From: Styela clava
Lineage: Eukaryota > Chordata > Ascidiacea > Stolidobranchia > Styelidae
Assembly: GCF_964204865.1 (NCBI RefSeq)
Contig: NC_135250.1
Location: 248,001 to 312,000, forward strand
Direction: 5' to 3'
Length of the DNA: 64,000 nucleotides
Below are positions 1 through 14,000 of the stretch, piece after piece. A program made the position numbers and the translations under genes. Within the stretch, counting starts at the first letter, position 1. Every line of letters begins with the position of its first letter. Under the pieces are notes generated by a model. The model searched no databases. It worked only from the letters and a program-made list of their open reading frames with translations, and had not been told where the DNA came from.

Positions 1-782
1 GACAAGCTAGAGTCATTTGGGACTGGGACTCAAAGACTTGACCAGTGATTGACTCGACTTTAGACTCGAAACACAAGTGACTCGACTTGACTCGCGCGGG
101 GATTAGCGAAGCATTACGTGTTTGAGCAAATTATATTCAAAATTGATTGAGGCTCATTACAGCAATCTCGTGTTAGACCACTGGATGTCGCTAGATGGTG
201 AAAATGGCGAACGCTACTCTGCAGCCGAGGATGCGGAGCCGGAGTTGGTGAGTATTTATTGTAGTCTGAAGTGGAGTCGTGTTTACAATCTCCCGACGTC
301 AAAATCTGAATTCCTCGAAGTCGAAATTTCAGACTTTTCAAGGCGATAATCGTCGAGATTTCTTACAAAACTTGAAATGTATTAGATCTTGCATGCGACA
401 AAGTTTTTGACGAAAAATTTTGAAATGGTTTTCAACTCCGAGTTGGAGTTAAAATATTTGCCACTATTAGAAGACAGTCTGAGCTCAACACCACACCCGT
501 GTCTGTGTCCACTTAGATAAACTAAGGCAATCAATTATAACTATTATGCGCTATTGTTAAGTAAAACTATAAAGTAAATTAAGATATAATTTTTGCCCGT
601 CTTTCTCAAAAGCATGATAAAGCACTTTTCATTTTTGTTTAAAAGATCTGCATTTTCTATAGGAACTACTTGTATTTGGTGTTACGCAAGACTAACTACC
701 TCCCCTTGTCTCATGCCTATTTACTATTTGATTCAAGAGTCTTGCTGCGGACTAACACAAATGTATTTCTGTAACGTTTACC

Positions 783-1096
783 CCAGACATGAGCAAAGTA
801 CGACCCACGGGCCAAGTCCGGCCCGTTGGGTAATTCGATCTGACCCGCCTGATGCTGCCACTACCGAACTGAAACCAAATTTCGGTGTTTTAGCTAAAAA
901 TAAAAATAAAAGAATTTGTTGAGATTGGGGTTATTTTTAGTTTTCGCACAAGGCATATTGTTTTCGACCTTTGCTTTGTAACACTGTAAATATTGTTCAT
1001 AAAATGTAATTTTTTACGTCACACCTTCATTGACCGCCAGACTAGGTGGGTAAAATTCTGGCCCCTGGTTCAAAAACCTTTCCCACCCCTGGTTCA
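783..1096. mobile_element. Degenerate hAT-like nonautonomous element
   Basis: The left part holds a GC-rich GGCCCGT/GGGCC palindromic segment of the kind found next to hAT termini. The right part ends in CCCACCCCTGG, the reverse complement of a typical CAGGGGTGGG terminus. No clean 8-bp target duplication is visible, so the boundaries are approximate and the family call is inferred from terminus style. Confidence 0.3.
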
Positions 1097-2609
1097 GCCA
1101 AAACGTTTGTTTACAACTTTAATATAATTGTGGCAGCTCCCGCCATGCAGTGAAGCGAAAGGCTGCTGTTTTGTAGCGTGGATTGTGAAAATATTGCTTC
1201 CAATATCCGATGTTAATATGTATCACATAAATATAAAATTGTCGCGATAAAGATAACTTGAACATGCCCGAAGCAATGTCTTGAAACAATTTCACAATAT
1301 GGATCAGGTCACCGGATACATACCATCAATTGAATGTCTATGTGTATATTGAATACCTTGGTAATACCGGCGATAAAAGACATTTCTAGGAATCCAATTC
1401 GGTCATGGTGTCGACTATAGAGCAGGGTTTATCAACCAGATGCCCCTGTTCCCCTCTCCATAAAAGGTTGGGAATCAATGCTGGTAGAACTTCCGCGTAG
1501 TCATAGCTCTAGGGAACGATTTTGAAACAAAAATTTGGCCTAAACGGCTGATAGTTCACGGTGATTTTCATCCCAGTAAAGTCGTAGTCAGTGGTCAATC
1601 AAATGTCAACCAACGCGGTACGAGCTATCGGATGAGCATCGAGTTTGCAGCGGACAAGCTTGGCTCAGTAAAATTTTTTTATATTCATTAATAAAGTGTT
1701 CCCATGGCATATATCATAAAATATGTTTCCATTTAGTTGAAATATTGGTTCTTATGAAAGATTTGAAAAGAGATAAACGACATAAGAGTCTCCTAACGGC
1801 ATCAACCATCTTCAAGTTCTCAATCTTTGTAATCAGTGGCTTCAATAATTGTGGAGAAAGGCGCTTTTTGAACAGCAAAAACAGGAATTTAACAACTATC
1901 AGAAAGGCACATTACGTATAACATCTGTAAAGTAAACATAGCAAGGCAACATGGCTGGTGGATATGCATGATAAATGAAAACTATTTTGGTGGATCATAA
2001 AGCTGTTTCGGTTCAGAGTGAGTTGATCCACTAAGCAGTAAGGCAGTTTGCAAATCATGAATTTTTTAACTTAGCCGAATTTATTCTCCTAATAATAAGG
2101 ATAGGCTTTGGGTATAGCGTGCATATTATATTCGGGCCACAACCGGCATTGTGAAATGTCACGGGTATAACACGACACACAGGAGGACGAAAAATTGGTC
2201 ATTTCCCGTTAGCATGGCTGACTTTCCTTATATGGAATCGAGGTCTTCCTGTTCTTATTATGATTCATAATGTTATGCAGAACAGTGATTATTGCGACAC
2301 GTTCGAGTCATTGTTGAATCATAATACTGTTTGCATATCACCGTCCAGTTGAAATTTCCGCGGTAAATCCCGCGATGGTTGAACATTTTAAATTTTGTTA
2401 TCGAATAAAATTTTGTTGAATATTTTTTTACAAACGACGTTTTACTTACACTACTAAAGTTCGGAAGGACTGGATTCCGGTTCGGTATTCCCAATTCAAT
2501 TTATTGCTGAGTGAGGTGATATCCTTGATTTCCCTCTCGATGGCTGAACATTTAGAGACCATTAACAAATACGTTTTGGTATAGTTTTTTTTTTTGGTAT
2601 TCTAGAATT

Positions 2610-2802
2610 ATGTGAACGAAGATGGCGGACACCGGAACGTAGTATGTCTACCAAGTTAGGGTTAGGCCATAATTTCAGGTACAAATACTACGGGAGTCGT
2701 GATAGTAATTGAACTAAAATAGGGAAATTTGGAATAAAATTATGGCCTAACCCTGACCAGGTAGACATACTACGTTCCGGTATCCGCCAACTTAGTTCAC
2801 AT
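2610..2802. mobile_element. Inverted-repeat MITE (GATGGCGGACACCGG family), copy 1
   Basis: The two ends are long near-perfect inverted repeats. The left arm reads ATGTGAACGAAGATGGCGGA onward through a CGGAACGTAGTATGT block and TTAGGGTTAGGCC. The right arm is its complement, ending in TTAGTTCACAT. A short unpaired spacer separates the arms. There is no coding capacity. Related copies lie at 34785-34992, 47600-47711, 57634-57708 (truncated), 58944-59182 and 63288-63412. Confidence 0.75.
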
Positions 2803-5044
2803 ATTCATTGAGTACCGTTTTTTGTGTTTTATATACGTATTTCGACTTCTTCTTATGCGACCAATTGACATTAATTGCATAGCGCTGAAAGGGACCACCG
2901 TATTAGATGACTAACCTACTGGGTATTCCAGAAGTTCTGACCTTCAACCAAAATCAATGAACGGTCAGCCGATTAACCGTTAAAAAGGTTAATTATGAGT
3001 AACCGGTAACCGATTACCCATCACCAGTCCTAATAACCACGTGTTGTTCATGTAAGCTATTCGCCTCGTCGATGAGGATGATTGTACCTGATAAATGTCT
3101 AGGATCGGTTAACCGGTTGGGTAATTCCACCCCTAATAACCACATGTCGTAAAGTCACCGATTAACCGTGTCGATTTCGCAGGAAACAGACTAGATCTCA
3201 TTGAACATCTGCGCTTATCGTCAACTGTGACTCGTGTCTAGTTACCGACATTAATTATTAGTTCATAACAGGTGTAATCAGACGCATTATTAATTCATAA
3301 TGATTTGTCTATTGTTACAAAACAACATCGTATCATTTGAAAATACTTTTAAAATCCTTCAGTCAGTTAACTGTAATCTACTAGTTGTTCGATAAAATTA
3401 TCAGATATTGAGTAGATCCAAGGGTTCCCAATCGGAAGGTTTTTCTACACAGTGAGGAATTTTAATGTTCGTGGGGAGGAATACTTTGTATTTGGTGCAG
3501 TTTTACTAAACATGTTTAGTCATTTGATACTTTTGCAATGCGTATTTATGGGTAGAGTATAAACTGTTCGTGTTCGATTTATGATTTAAGTTATCAGATA
3601 TTGGCAATGCTAAACCATGAAGATATCGGTTGTTCAATAAAATGATGTATTTTTACTTATCGATTTATGCTTGTAAAACACGTATTTAAAAAATCCAAAA
3701 ATACCATCCAATAAATCAGGACATGTTTTCATTTACGTTTTTACTGCAGAGCGCAGATTTGGGATTGCAATATGTGATAAAAATAGTCGGGTTATTTGAA
3801 TGCCAAACCCTATTTTGCGTGAATCTTATTTATTTTATGTTCAAGAGGCACAATGACGTGTACTTTAATATATTGTGACCTTGAGTCTTTTAATTATGAC
3901 ATCATGTTTGGTGAGTAGTTACGTCAATTCAACTATAATGCGATTGACTGATCGCATAACCTATCGCAATTCTTAAGAGATTATCTCAAAGTAAGGCTAC
4001 GCGCACTGACCCAATAATAAGAGAGACTCATCTCTGAGCAAGTTTACGGTCTACCACTGGAATGCCAAGAGCCAAGGAAACTAGAGAATTATGGTGGTGC
4101 ATTATGCGCTAGTGAACGCTGATGAGCACAAGATTCGAACCCCCGCAGCAAGAAACAAAGAAAAACCAACTTTTTTATAGGAAAGAATTGGAATGAACGA
4201 AACGACTATTCAATGAACTGTCAGCTTCTGGCCGCAATTTTGCGTGTTCTATAGCATTGCGAGGTAACCGGATGAAATCAAAATCCCCGCATACAAAAGC
4301 CACGTCATCCTTCCCAAAGGAAGGAATTCGCACCTTTAAAATCTTAGGAGCTGCGGCGCCTATAAATCCTTCTCTGACACAAAAAATGAATTGATTGATT
4401 TTATAATGAGGAATAGCAAATAAAGCATATAAATGAAGTTAATATCAAATGGCGTCATTCGTTACGTATTGTATTATTCTCCCTCTTTTATTTCAGGGAA
4501 TAGAAAAGCCGATAAGACAACTTAATTATATATATGGAGAACCACGGCCATGTCGGGTACGGAAAAAGCCGTAACAGACCGACGGTTGTGTGAACCACCC
4601 ACGACAGAGATAAGTCTAGCAACCCTCTCTCATAGGTCCTGTGAACCCACACAGTATAACCAAGTGAGTAGCAAGCGTGTTACTTTTAATGCACAAACCG
4701 CCGCCAATCGTTGTATATTACACCAACCATAGCCTCCTTTAAACCCAAATTTCCAACCAATCCGACACTTTTTGAAAGAAAATTTGCCGAAAAGGTCACT
4801 CGCATACACTTATATATAGCCAACGGAGTTGATCTCCGTTCGAAGTTATGGGCGGTCACTGAAATTCTAAAATCTGCCGAAACTATGTAGAATTATGAAG
4901 TGCATCACACACACTCACTCAGAAGTAAAGAAGACTCACCTCTGGGCGAGGTTGCAGGCGAACACTGAAACGCCAAAAGCTATAAAGATTTATGGCGGAG
5001 CATCATGCGCAAAGAAAAGATACTCATCGCTAATTACAGTTTTG

Positions 5045-5328
5045 CACACTCACTCAGAAATGAAGGAGACTTATCTCTGATCAAAGTTACGGGCACTCAC
5101 TCAGAAGTAAAGAAGACTCATCTCTGGGCAAAGTTACGGGAACTCACTCAGAAGTAAAGAAGACTCATCTCTGGGCAAAGTTACGAGCACTCACTCAGAA
5201 GTAAGGAATTCTCAACTCTGGGCAAAGTTACGGTCACTCACTTAGTAGTATAGGAGACTCATCTCTGGGCAAAGTTACGGGCACTCACTCAGAGGCAAGA
5301 GAGAATTATCTCCGAGCGAGATTACGGA
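5045..5328. repeat. 47-bp minisatellite array, about six units
   Basis: Tandem units of about 47 bp each carry CACTCACTCAGAAGTAAAG, then GACTCATCTCTGGGC, then AAAGTTACGG. Middle units are almost identical; outer units are diverged. Single or degenerate relatives occur upstream (about 3985-4060 and 4905-4960), near 12675, 42000 and 43626, and a second array of the same period lies at 45417-45557. Confidence 0.85.
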
Positions 5329-5839
5329 CGGCCACCGATTGGCCGAGAGCAAAACTTCAGAAAATTACATCTGTGAATTGCCCGTTATTGAATACTGATC
5401 GATCAGATAAATAAAATAAAATGTGATATATTTCTGTCAAAACCGATTCCATTGACCCGACTTATCAATCATGTTTTAAAAATAATTTCGCAGACCGGTC
5501 GCCAGATCTTATTTCACTATTTGATGTTTCTAATTAACATCAGATCATTAAACCATACATGTCTGTGCGACGCTTTGTAATCAATAAGTCACGCATGGCG
5601 GCGTAATTCACACTCTTTCATGCGCGACTTCCAAGCATGATCCTATGATAACACGTATCAAGTATGTATGGGCCTAGTATGGCGTTAGTTGCAACATATT
5701 CAGCCACAAATCTGCTTTGCAGGTGCCGCACCAAATAAGGGCACCGGTATTGCGTCGTGCGTATTGCATTCTGATATCATAATAGCATTAGACTCCATAA
5801 AAGGGCATAAGTTATACGTCTAACCAATCAGAAACGAGC

Positions 5840-6080
5840 AAAACAATACAGGAAACAGGAAGTGACGTTTCATGCGGGCGGCGCCTTGTTGCTGTCGAAA
5901 TTGCAGGCTTACTAGAAGCGTTCGTTTCATTTTGTGTCTGTCTATCGAAGAGAGTGCGGAGAGCCGGCTCGTCAAAGAGGAGTTCTTGGAAAAATCGCAA
6001 CACTTTGACAAAAATGTAACTTTTGAAAAATCGAAAGATTCGTACTAACAAGTGATCAAAGGATTGATGATACAGAAGGT
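5840..6080 (+). promoter_or_regulatory. Candidate promoter and noncoding first exon
   Basis: A locally GC-richer stretch contains ACAGGAAGTGACGTTTC, an ETS-type GGAAGT fused to a TGACGT half-CRE, followed by GCGGGCGGCGCC. About 200 bases downstream GATACAGAAG|GTTAGTG resembles a 5' splice site. This could be the start of a transcript running into the divergent actin gene, whose 5' leader begins after an acceptor-like site near 10965. No direct evidence of transcription is available, so this is inference. Confidence 0.25.
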
Positions 6081-9000
6081 TAGTGTGGTTTACTTTAATA
6101 CTTGTCGCAGAAACTTTGTTCCGAATTTAAATTTATGAAATCTCTGTTGCACCGATGAACCTGTATACAGCTAGTCAGCTAGTATATATACATAGAGGAT
6201 AGTATTTTGTATTCAGTACTTCTCACAGAACATGGATCAAAATGTCTGGCATCCCTTTTGCATTAATAATTTCATATATATACAATTTATACCATTTATT
6301 TATATTGTATAATTAGGCGTTAAAAATGGTGGTAGCTTGATTTATTTTTAATCGGGAGTTCGGAACCTAGCTTCGAGCAAACTTATTTGAAAAACATATG
6401 CTAAAGTATTCCTCATGTTGGTTGTCGGTGATATTAAGTTTGTTCAATTTTTTACGAAACTCCAAGATTAATTGACAAGAAATTTATAGATTTTGCCAAT
6501 TCAAGAATAAAGTATATTGGATTTAAAAATCATAATCGAGAATAGAGATTTCTGTTATAGGTATATCACTGTGAGTTACTCTATAACATTTTAGTACATT
6601 ATGCCCATTGAACTGTTAATATCAGAATATAGTGATGAAAAGTGTTAACACACCTAGAATAACAATTACCAAGACCCTAGGGTGTGATATAAATGATTGT
6701 TCTACGTCAGACCTACAAATTTAGTCCTTAGAAAATATTAGCTCTTTACGTTCCAATGTCGGGTGGTCTAAAGCCATGTTCGTATTAGTTCGAATTAAAT
6801 TAACGAGTCTTCAAAAAAATTTGACTATTCTAATCGTTGACGTTTCTGGGTTAGACCAGCGCACCCAGAGAGTGATAAGTACGTTGCGTTTAGGTAGCCA
6901 AAATGTTTTGATACTTTTACAAATATGGTGGCTTTAACTTTTAAGCAGTGCTCACCAAGGGCCTTACTTGGAGTGAGTATGTGTGAAACATCAAAGTATA
7001 ATTCATGAATGGCCAAGCATGGGGGGCGTCATTTATCATCGGCCCGTTTTAAAAATAAAAATTTCGAAAATTTTATTATTTTAATTAACAGTAGAAGTTC
7101 AGAGCCTTGCGCATCGTGTCAATATGAAATAATATTCATTACCCGACGCAATGTTGTAAATCAGTAAATCATATTTTAACATATGGGTGTGAAAATCTAT
7201 TGTCAGTTATAAATATCATTTTAATGCTAAAGTAGGCATCATAAGAGAACCTACTAAATGGTATTCGTCTTGAATCAGAATATAAACAAGCAAGCATAAG
7301 GTTTGTATAAATCGTAGGTTCATGCAAAAGCAGGTAAAGCTCTTCCGTTTAATGTTTGCTCTGAACAAGAACCAGTAGTACGAGTAATATAATATCGGTG
7401 GGCTTTTTGCGGAACGGCCATTTGTAAGCGAGAGAAATCTCGGATACTATGCAATTTTACTCAATATATCGTTTTTAAACATCCCTTTTATTTGGGGGGA
7501 GGGAGGGATTTTTTCATAGCCCCACCTCGTCGCCCACCTGGGATATTATGACTTAACATTTTCGTATTATGACGTTGAGCTGTAAATTTTTTTACCATAT
7601 ACTCCCACTACCATCATGGCAATTTTTTTCTAGTATTATTTTTCTAGTATTTTCAAATACCTGAACGTCGACATTAGCCTTAGTAATAAATATCTTATGA
7701 ATATAGATATATAGCGGGCTGGTGTTACACGATAACTTCGAAAACTTAGTTGAAAGAGGGAGAGCGTTCTGAAAATTGTTTATATTTAGAAAATTAGCTG
7801 AGTGAAATGGAACAAAAATCTAAGTTAAATGCTAAATTGTATGCGCTGGTTTACGTTCTCCGATTCCCTAACCCAGAATGAATTCTTGTGAGCGTAATAT
7901 GCATTAATGCAAAAGTATTTTAGTCGTTTAATCTTCTGTTAGATTGTGTTTTTTGGATTAATTTGCAAAATTGATGACATTCACTATTGTAGAAAAGAAA
8001 GGGCGATCATGACGTTGTGTGGTATTTATTTCCGAATAATTGTAGTTACTCGTAAGTTATGACGTAACAGATACGTCACAATGAGTTATTTGAGCTTCCC
8101 GGCTGGATTTCCGCGCCAAATAAAGCACGGAACATCTACACTGCGAGATTTGTCTTCTGAAGTAAACTCAACCAAGTTTGGTTAGAATTAAGTCAGAGAT
8201 TATCTAAATCTAAGATTCCAACTTGAAGCCAAATCGTACTACGCCCAGAAACATGCATTAGTAATTAGTTATTGACCAGCAAATCGTGCTTCGTTGTCAA
8301 TATTTTTGTGAAAACTGAGATCCGTGATTTATGGTTTCGAGTTATTTCTTGAATTAATCTCCGACAGTCGTGTCTGTAGTTCGTTTCCAACATTAGCAAG
8401 GGTGTCTCAGACCATGAAAAGGGACTTTCTCATTTATATTAGACTTGTAGCAGATGCTTGTGAAGTAACATTAGTTTTATGAAGGAATTAATAGATAAAT
8501 AAATTCAATGAGTCCCGAAAATAAAAATATCATTAAGTGTGGAGAAAAGGGAAATTTTTTGTAATGAATGTACAATCCTTAACTTATTATAAACTATAAA
8601 AACGGGATTCAGGATTTGTTTGAAATTATGATTTTGGAAGCTTTTCTAAAATTTTGTGAGCGGCTAAACAAAACCTATATGCTCAACATCAGAATGTTTT
8701 TTTTTAATGGGAGACATTTAAAAATATAATATCGTATTAACTGTATGAGACACCTTTTACTTGCTGGCTTCGGGGCGAGGCAATATATCGTTAAAAAATT
8801 CCGGCTTTTTTAAAATTAGTTCCACATGTATCAGTGTATGCTTGTATAGAGCCTTGTTTGGAACTAAAGTCGTGATTACGTCGTTTAAAAGCGATGATTT
8901 ACTGTATTGATATCGGAATTCCCTTCCAAAATAAATTAATTAACAATTAATCCTATCTTAATCGTGCACGACGGAAAACAAACATCGGCATAATCCCAAA

Positions 9001-10943
9001 ACATCTGGCAAGTGTTTAAATCGATCGAGATTTCGTGGGGCGTGGCAATGTGTTTCCTTCCGTCAGATGGTGCAAGAGACACCAACAAACCGTGACAGCT
9101 CATTTCCGCGACCCGGTCTCTCATTCCATATATGGCAACGATGCCTACTAGAGTCAGCACGTCTTGTGTATGACTAGCAGTCGCACTGTGGCCTAGCCCA
9201 GTGATACAGAAAGACATTAGTTAGATTATCATGCATTTGTGAGAGGACGGTAGCACTTATGAAAGATAAATCTCAGCTTGGTGTCAGTTAGTAGATATTG
9301 CTCGTACTAGCAAACAGTCTTCTATGAACGTATATTATATATCGTGCTACTCTTAGATATTGAGACACAAGATGGGCAATAATGGGGCAGCCATATTTTG
9401 ATGATATGATCAGCAATGCTTTGAGATATATATTAAAAGAATGAAATACAGCTTTTGGATTAATATTAGAAATGTCAGCTAAATTCAGTTTGACAAAATT
9501 CAATTCTTTATGGGGCTCAATCTGGTATATAGTTACTTCAATGAGTAAACTTAGAACATTCTAAATCGAAGAAAACCTGGTAAGGGAATCCTAGAACATT
9601 GAGCTATCGGGAAATATATAAAACCAGACATAGTTAAGTATTGCAGGCAAATCATGCTTATTGACATATTGACGCGACCTCACTACGTGAAATTGATTGT
9701 ATTATATCAGTCGTTTATCCCAAGGGATGTGATGGCTGGACAATGACCAGTAAACAACGAGCGCTGTATATGGCAAACAGACGTTATTAATGATTTAATG
9801 TCTCACGGCCTTGCTAAACATAATAGATTGACCACTTGTTCTCAGAGTGTTGTCAAGAACGTTTTTGATACGGGATCATTAATTAATATAATTGAAATAC
9901 TAATAAATTTATAATATATATATTGCCGCGATATATCAAAGCGATTGGAGCCATATTGAAAATGAAGCGTCGGGATTAAAAGGTAATTTTCGTCGGTCAA
10001 TGTAGCCTCCTGCTAATGTTGATGCCAGCGGATTACAATTTGTCCTATTTTTAATCTTACTAGATTCGTTTGCCCGTGATGAACAGATTCTTTTTCTGAG
10101 CGAAGTTTCTATCTCAAATATCTGTTACCAAGATTCAGGTGTAACAGCTAAGACTTCTTGACGGTCTGTAGATATCCGCTCAAATAGAAGTCTCGTCGTG
10201 ACGTTAAAATCACATAAAATCGACGTTTATTTTTAACAGCGTGCAGACGACGCCTTGCAAACGCTGCCAAAAATTTGAAATCGAAGCAAATTTCCTTCCG
10301 CACAAATCAGTTACGTAATGCCTGAGGCAAAGTAAAATCGATACCAAACATCTTGCTAAATTGCGCAGCGAGGCCAACTTCATTGTGATTAGTCTACCGC
10401 GATCAATCAGTGCAATTCAATAGTAACGTCTTCTAATGAGTTCGAAAGTGTCTGATTGCCTTTTATGGAAATGGACGGTAAAGTGTATTGCGTATGGACA
10501 ACCCGACAAAGCACTATACTAGCTTCAGTTTAGAAGTATCCATAAGCGTCTTTGATAGGGCTTGAATAAGAAAGTGATCTAATGCTACAAACGCGCTGGA
10601 ACAATACACGCGATGAGGAAAGCCTACAAATATAAAAAAAAAACTTCACATTGTACCTGTAATACAGCATAAACCTTAACCCCATCGACAGCTTGAGTGT
10701 TGTCATATATATTAGCGTATATTGATAGGATCTTAGTGAGGGAGTGACTGAATGGGGAATAAATACTGTTTTGGGGCTTAAGGTGGGGGTAATTCAATCC
10801 TACAAATTGTTGGTATATTACACGCAAAAGCATGCCCTCAAATATGGAAAATGCTTCCTTTCCTATACTGACCCTTCCAAATGCATAAACTTCTTCGATG
10901 TATAGAATCCGCGATTCGATGGCTTTGTTTTTGCAACACGACT

Positions 10944-11011
10944 CACAAAATCTTTCTCTATTTACAGAAAATATAGAACAGTCCGCAGTGTGAATTGTTA
11001 GTTTCGACAAC
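10944..11011 (+). promoter_or_regulatory. 5' UTR splice-acceptor-like site of the divergent actin gene
   Basis: A pyrimidine-rich run ending TCTCTATTTACAG (AG near 10965) lies about 45 bases before the ATG at 11012. It looks like a 3' splice site, implying either an upstream noncoding exon or spliced-leader addition. The leader carries no upstream ATG in good context. Confidence 0.4.
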
Positions 11012-14000
11012 ATGGCTCCAGCGATCATCATTGATAGCGGTTCGGCCAACACCAAGCTTGGCTCGACTGGCGATGAGGAACCACGAACAGTGCTCCCCAC
11101 GGTTTCCATCAGTGATAAGAAAACGGTAAGTGCACATTGATTTAATTAATTATCCGCGTGGGAATTGATTGTCGACTCCACTAAATAATTCAACTACACA
11201 GTTACCTGGATCTTTTATTGATTGAAAACTCATGGCGTTGAAAATTGTCGATTCATAATGTCCCGCCAGTACTTTGGAATCAGGTTTTCCAGACTTTTCT
11301 CGCAACAGTTCGATTATGGAATAGATTTTGACTGATATGCGACGTAATTTTGAGATTATGTTCCGATTCTATGATTGCTTGTCTTTTATTCAAAGCGAAG
11401 TTACAGCAAGCCATATAAAGAGCCTCCAGTATCGGCGAATACTGTGATTTATCAGTAATTTTACTGTTTTCTCACAGTGCAGCTGATCGAAATTTCTAAA
11501 TTATTTACAAAACCATTCCTCGGAGTTTCCCCCTGCGAGTGGTTACTTGGTTATGCAAGGATTCATATAGGTCTAAAATGAATTGGGTATTCGAATCGAG
11601 TCGGAAAAAATGTTACATGGTTCTTTCCGCGTTGAATACTTGACTTGGTTACGTCTTGGTTAATTACTCATATTTACCGCAAAACTCCAGTTAATTTAAC
11701 AATTTTTCACAGTTTTAGTAAATATAAACATCGTTACTGTTTTATATTGAACACTGTTATCCCCACACATGGCCCAACGTAAATCAGGCTTCAATTATCT
11801 CTTCCAACTATCACCCATGCTATATCGTGTGATAATGCAAACCATATCTCCTTAGGATGTTTATATTTAAAACAGAACAATCTCGATTTCCTTTCCAAGG
11901 GGGCGATTATACAGATGATGCTTTATCATTATAGATACGACCCTGATACAGTAGCTTCCTGTTACACGGACACTAGTTTCAATAATCAAAATTCCCAAGA
12001 GCAAAATTATCCCTTTCTATCACAGCGTTTGATTGAGCGAGGACTCGTCACAAACTGGGATGAAATTGAGAAATTCTGGCAACACTGTATTGAGAATGAA
12101 TTGAAGATGGATCCGACACAGAATCCGATATTTCTCACAGAGCCGCCTCTCAACCCACAGGTATGCAAGTGGTGCTAGGGATTTGTGGAGTCGGAATAAA
12201 GTTTTACTCAGAACTCCGGATCCGGTTTGATACGACTCGTGAATTTCATATAAATCCTAGCCCGATTCGGTGCTGTTCTGATATTGTCCCACCAATAATT
12301 TTTGATCTGCTTCCTTCGATTCTGTTTATGTTGGGTTGGGATAAGTGGGAAGATGGGATTAGACCTTTTCAAACCTAAGACAAACAGAATCGAGTAGAAC
12401 AGGTCAATAAAAATGGCGGTGGGCTAATATAAGAACAGTAACCTAACCCTGTCCGCGGCATGATGTAAATCTCAACTCGCAGTCGAAAAACTTTTTTAAG
12501 GTGGTAAAAAAAAATTTAAACTCTGACTTCAACATTGGCAGAGTAGCCAGCTTAGATTGCTCTATTATTCCCATCCAGCCAAATTCTTATCAGCGTTAAC
12601 TTATAAATGCGGTTTGCATACATGTTGAATAGGATAACTTCTCTCAACACCGTAAAATTAAGATTAGATGTTTGCTCAAAGTAAGGTCACACGTATTCTC
12701 TTCAAAGTAAAGGAGTGCCATCTCATGCGAAGTTGAAGGCAACATCTGAAATTACAAGAGCAACTTACTGAAACAATTTGGAATATTGTGGTGCAATGCG
12801 CGCCGATACACGAGATTTCAAACAACTCATATTAATATTAATACGACAACTGATGTCCTTCGCCACTAAGACGCAATACTTTATTTTCCAAAGCTTGCTA
12901 AAGTTTCAAATTTTTATCTAACGCGACTCTTTTTCAATTCTTAGAAAGATCGCGAAAGACAAGCAACAATGTTATTCGAGAAGTTCAACACTCCCAAGAT
13001 GTCTTTCGGATTCCAGCCTGTACTGGCACTCTACGCCTATGGAAAGATGGCAGGTAAATAATAGCACAAGTCAATAATTAACAAGAAAATAACGCCACCT
13101 CCCATATTAACAATATTAGTGAGTAAATGAAAAAAACCAACTAAAGGGGACTGCAGGGCATTTTCAAGAGTCCTAATTTTATTCGAAACCTAAAAAATAT
13201 CATACAATCTCATCTCGGAAATAAGCTTTCAAGTTTTTTCTAAATATCTGCAGTTTTTCGTTATTGCTGAATCTGCATCCACGGAAACTCTCAACCACCT
13301 CTTGTACTCATAATATATCACTATCTACGGCTCTCTAACGCCTCCTGTGTCCAACTTCATATCTGGTCTATAACCGTGATAACTCTCTACCACTTACCAT
13401 GTCTAATTTTGTTAATAATATTGATGAGGAGCTATATATTCAAGTATCTACCGCCTACTGCGTATGATTTTTTTAGATAATACTTTATCCCCATGTTGGC
13501 AACTCTCATTACTTACTGTACTTACTTGAAGTATACTTTATTATATACCACTCCTTATTTACCAGGTTTTGTGCTTGACATCGGGTACGGCACGATGCAA
13601 GCGGTTCCATGTGAAGCGGGATTCTTCGTTCCAAAATCCTACAAAAGATCCAACCATGCGGGACAGGATCTGGACTTCCGTCTCAAGGAGATGATGCAAT
13701 CAAAAGGATGTGACGTCAGTTTAGAAGGTAAATAGAGCGTAAAATTGTCAATTTCCAAAAAAAGATACCGCTGAAAAATCTCTATTCCGACAAGGAATTG
13801 GATGTTTAGAGATTATACAACTAAAACGGTCTTTCCTGGTTGTACTTGCTACTCAGTTTAGTTCTATCACGGACAAGTGTGGAATGGAAAATAGAAACTT
13901 TTTCGATCGAAAAAATCCAAATTACTAACAGAATTTCAACCTATTCCCAGTTGCGAGTGACATTAAGGAGAAGCTTTGTTACGCCACACAAGATTACGAT

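Larger units (their letters stand above)
1..10960. other. Gene-free AT-rich flank with repeats
   Basis: No open reading frame here shows a recognisable domain, and none can be chained into a spliced gene by phase. The short ORFs lie in AT-rich or repeat-derived DNA. The stretch contains a degenerate hAT-like element (about 783-1096), an inverted-repeat MITE (2610-2802), a zone rich in GGTTAACC/GGTTACC motifs (about 2940-3170), a 47-bp minisatellite (about 5045-5328) and a promoter-like segment (about 5840-6080). Untranslated exons of the downstream divergent actin gene could lie here unseen. Confidence 0.6.

Noticed and set aside
593..922. 109-codon ORF on the plus strand
   Set aside because: It runs into the GGCCCG-rich part of a hAT-like element and has no recognisable domain.
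5812..6051. 79-codon minus-strand ORF in the promoter-like segment
   Set aside because: No domain or codon pattern; the segment is better explained as regulatory DNA with a donor site on the plus strand.
8936..9217. 93-codon minus-strand ORF
   Set aside because: No domain, no flanking exons in phase, and sequence resembling a degenerate SINE-like repeat.
10624..11109. 161-codon minus-strand ORF
   Set aside because: It overlaps exon 1 of the divergent actin antisense and has no domain; the actin frame is supported by homology.
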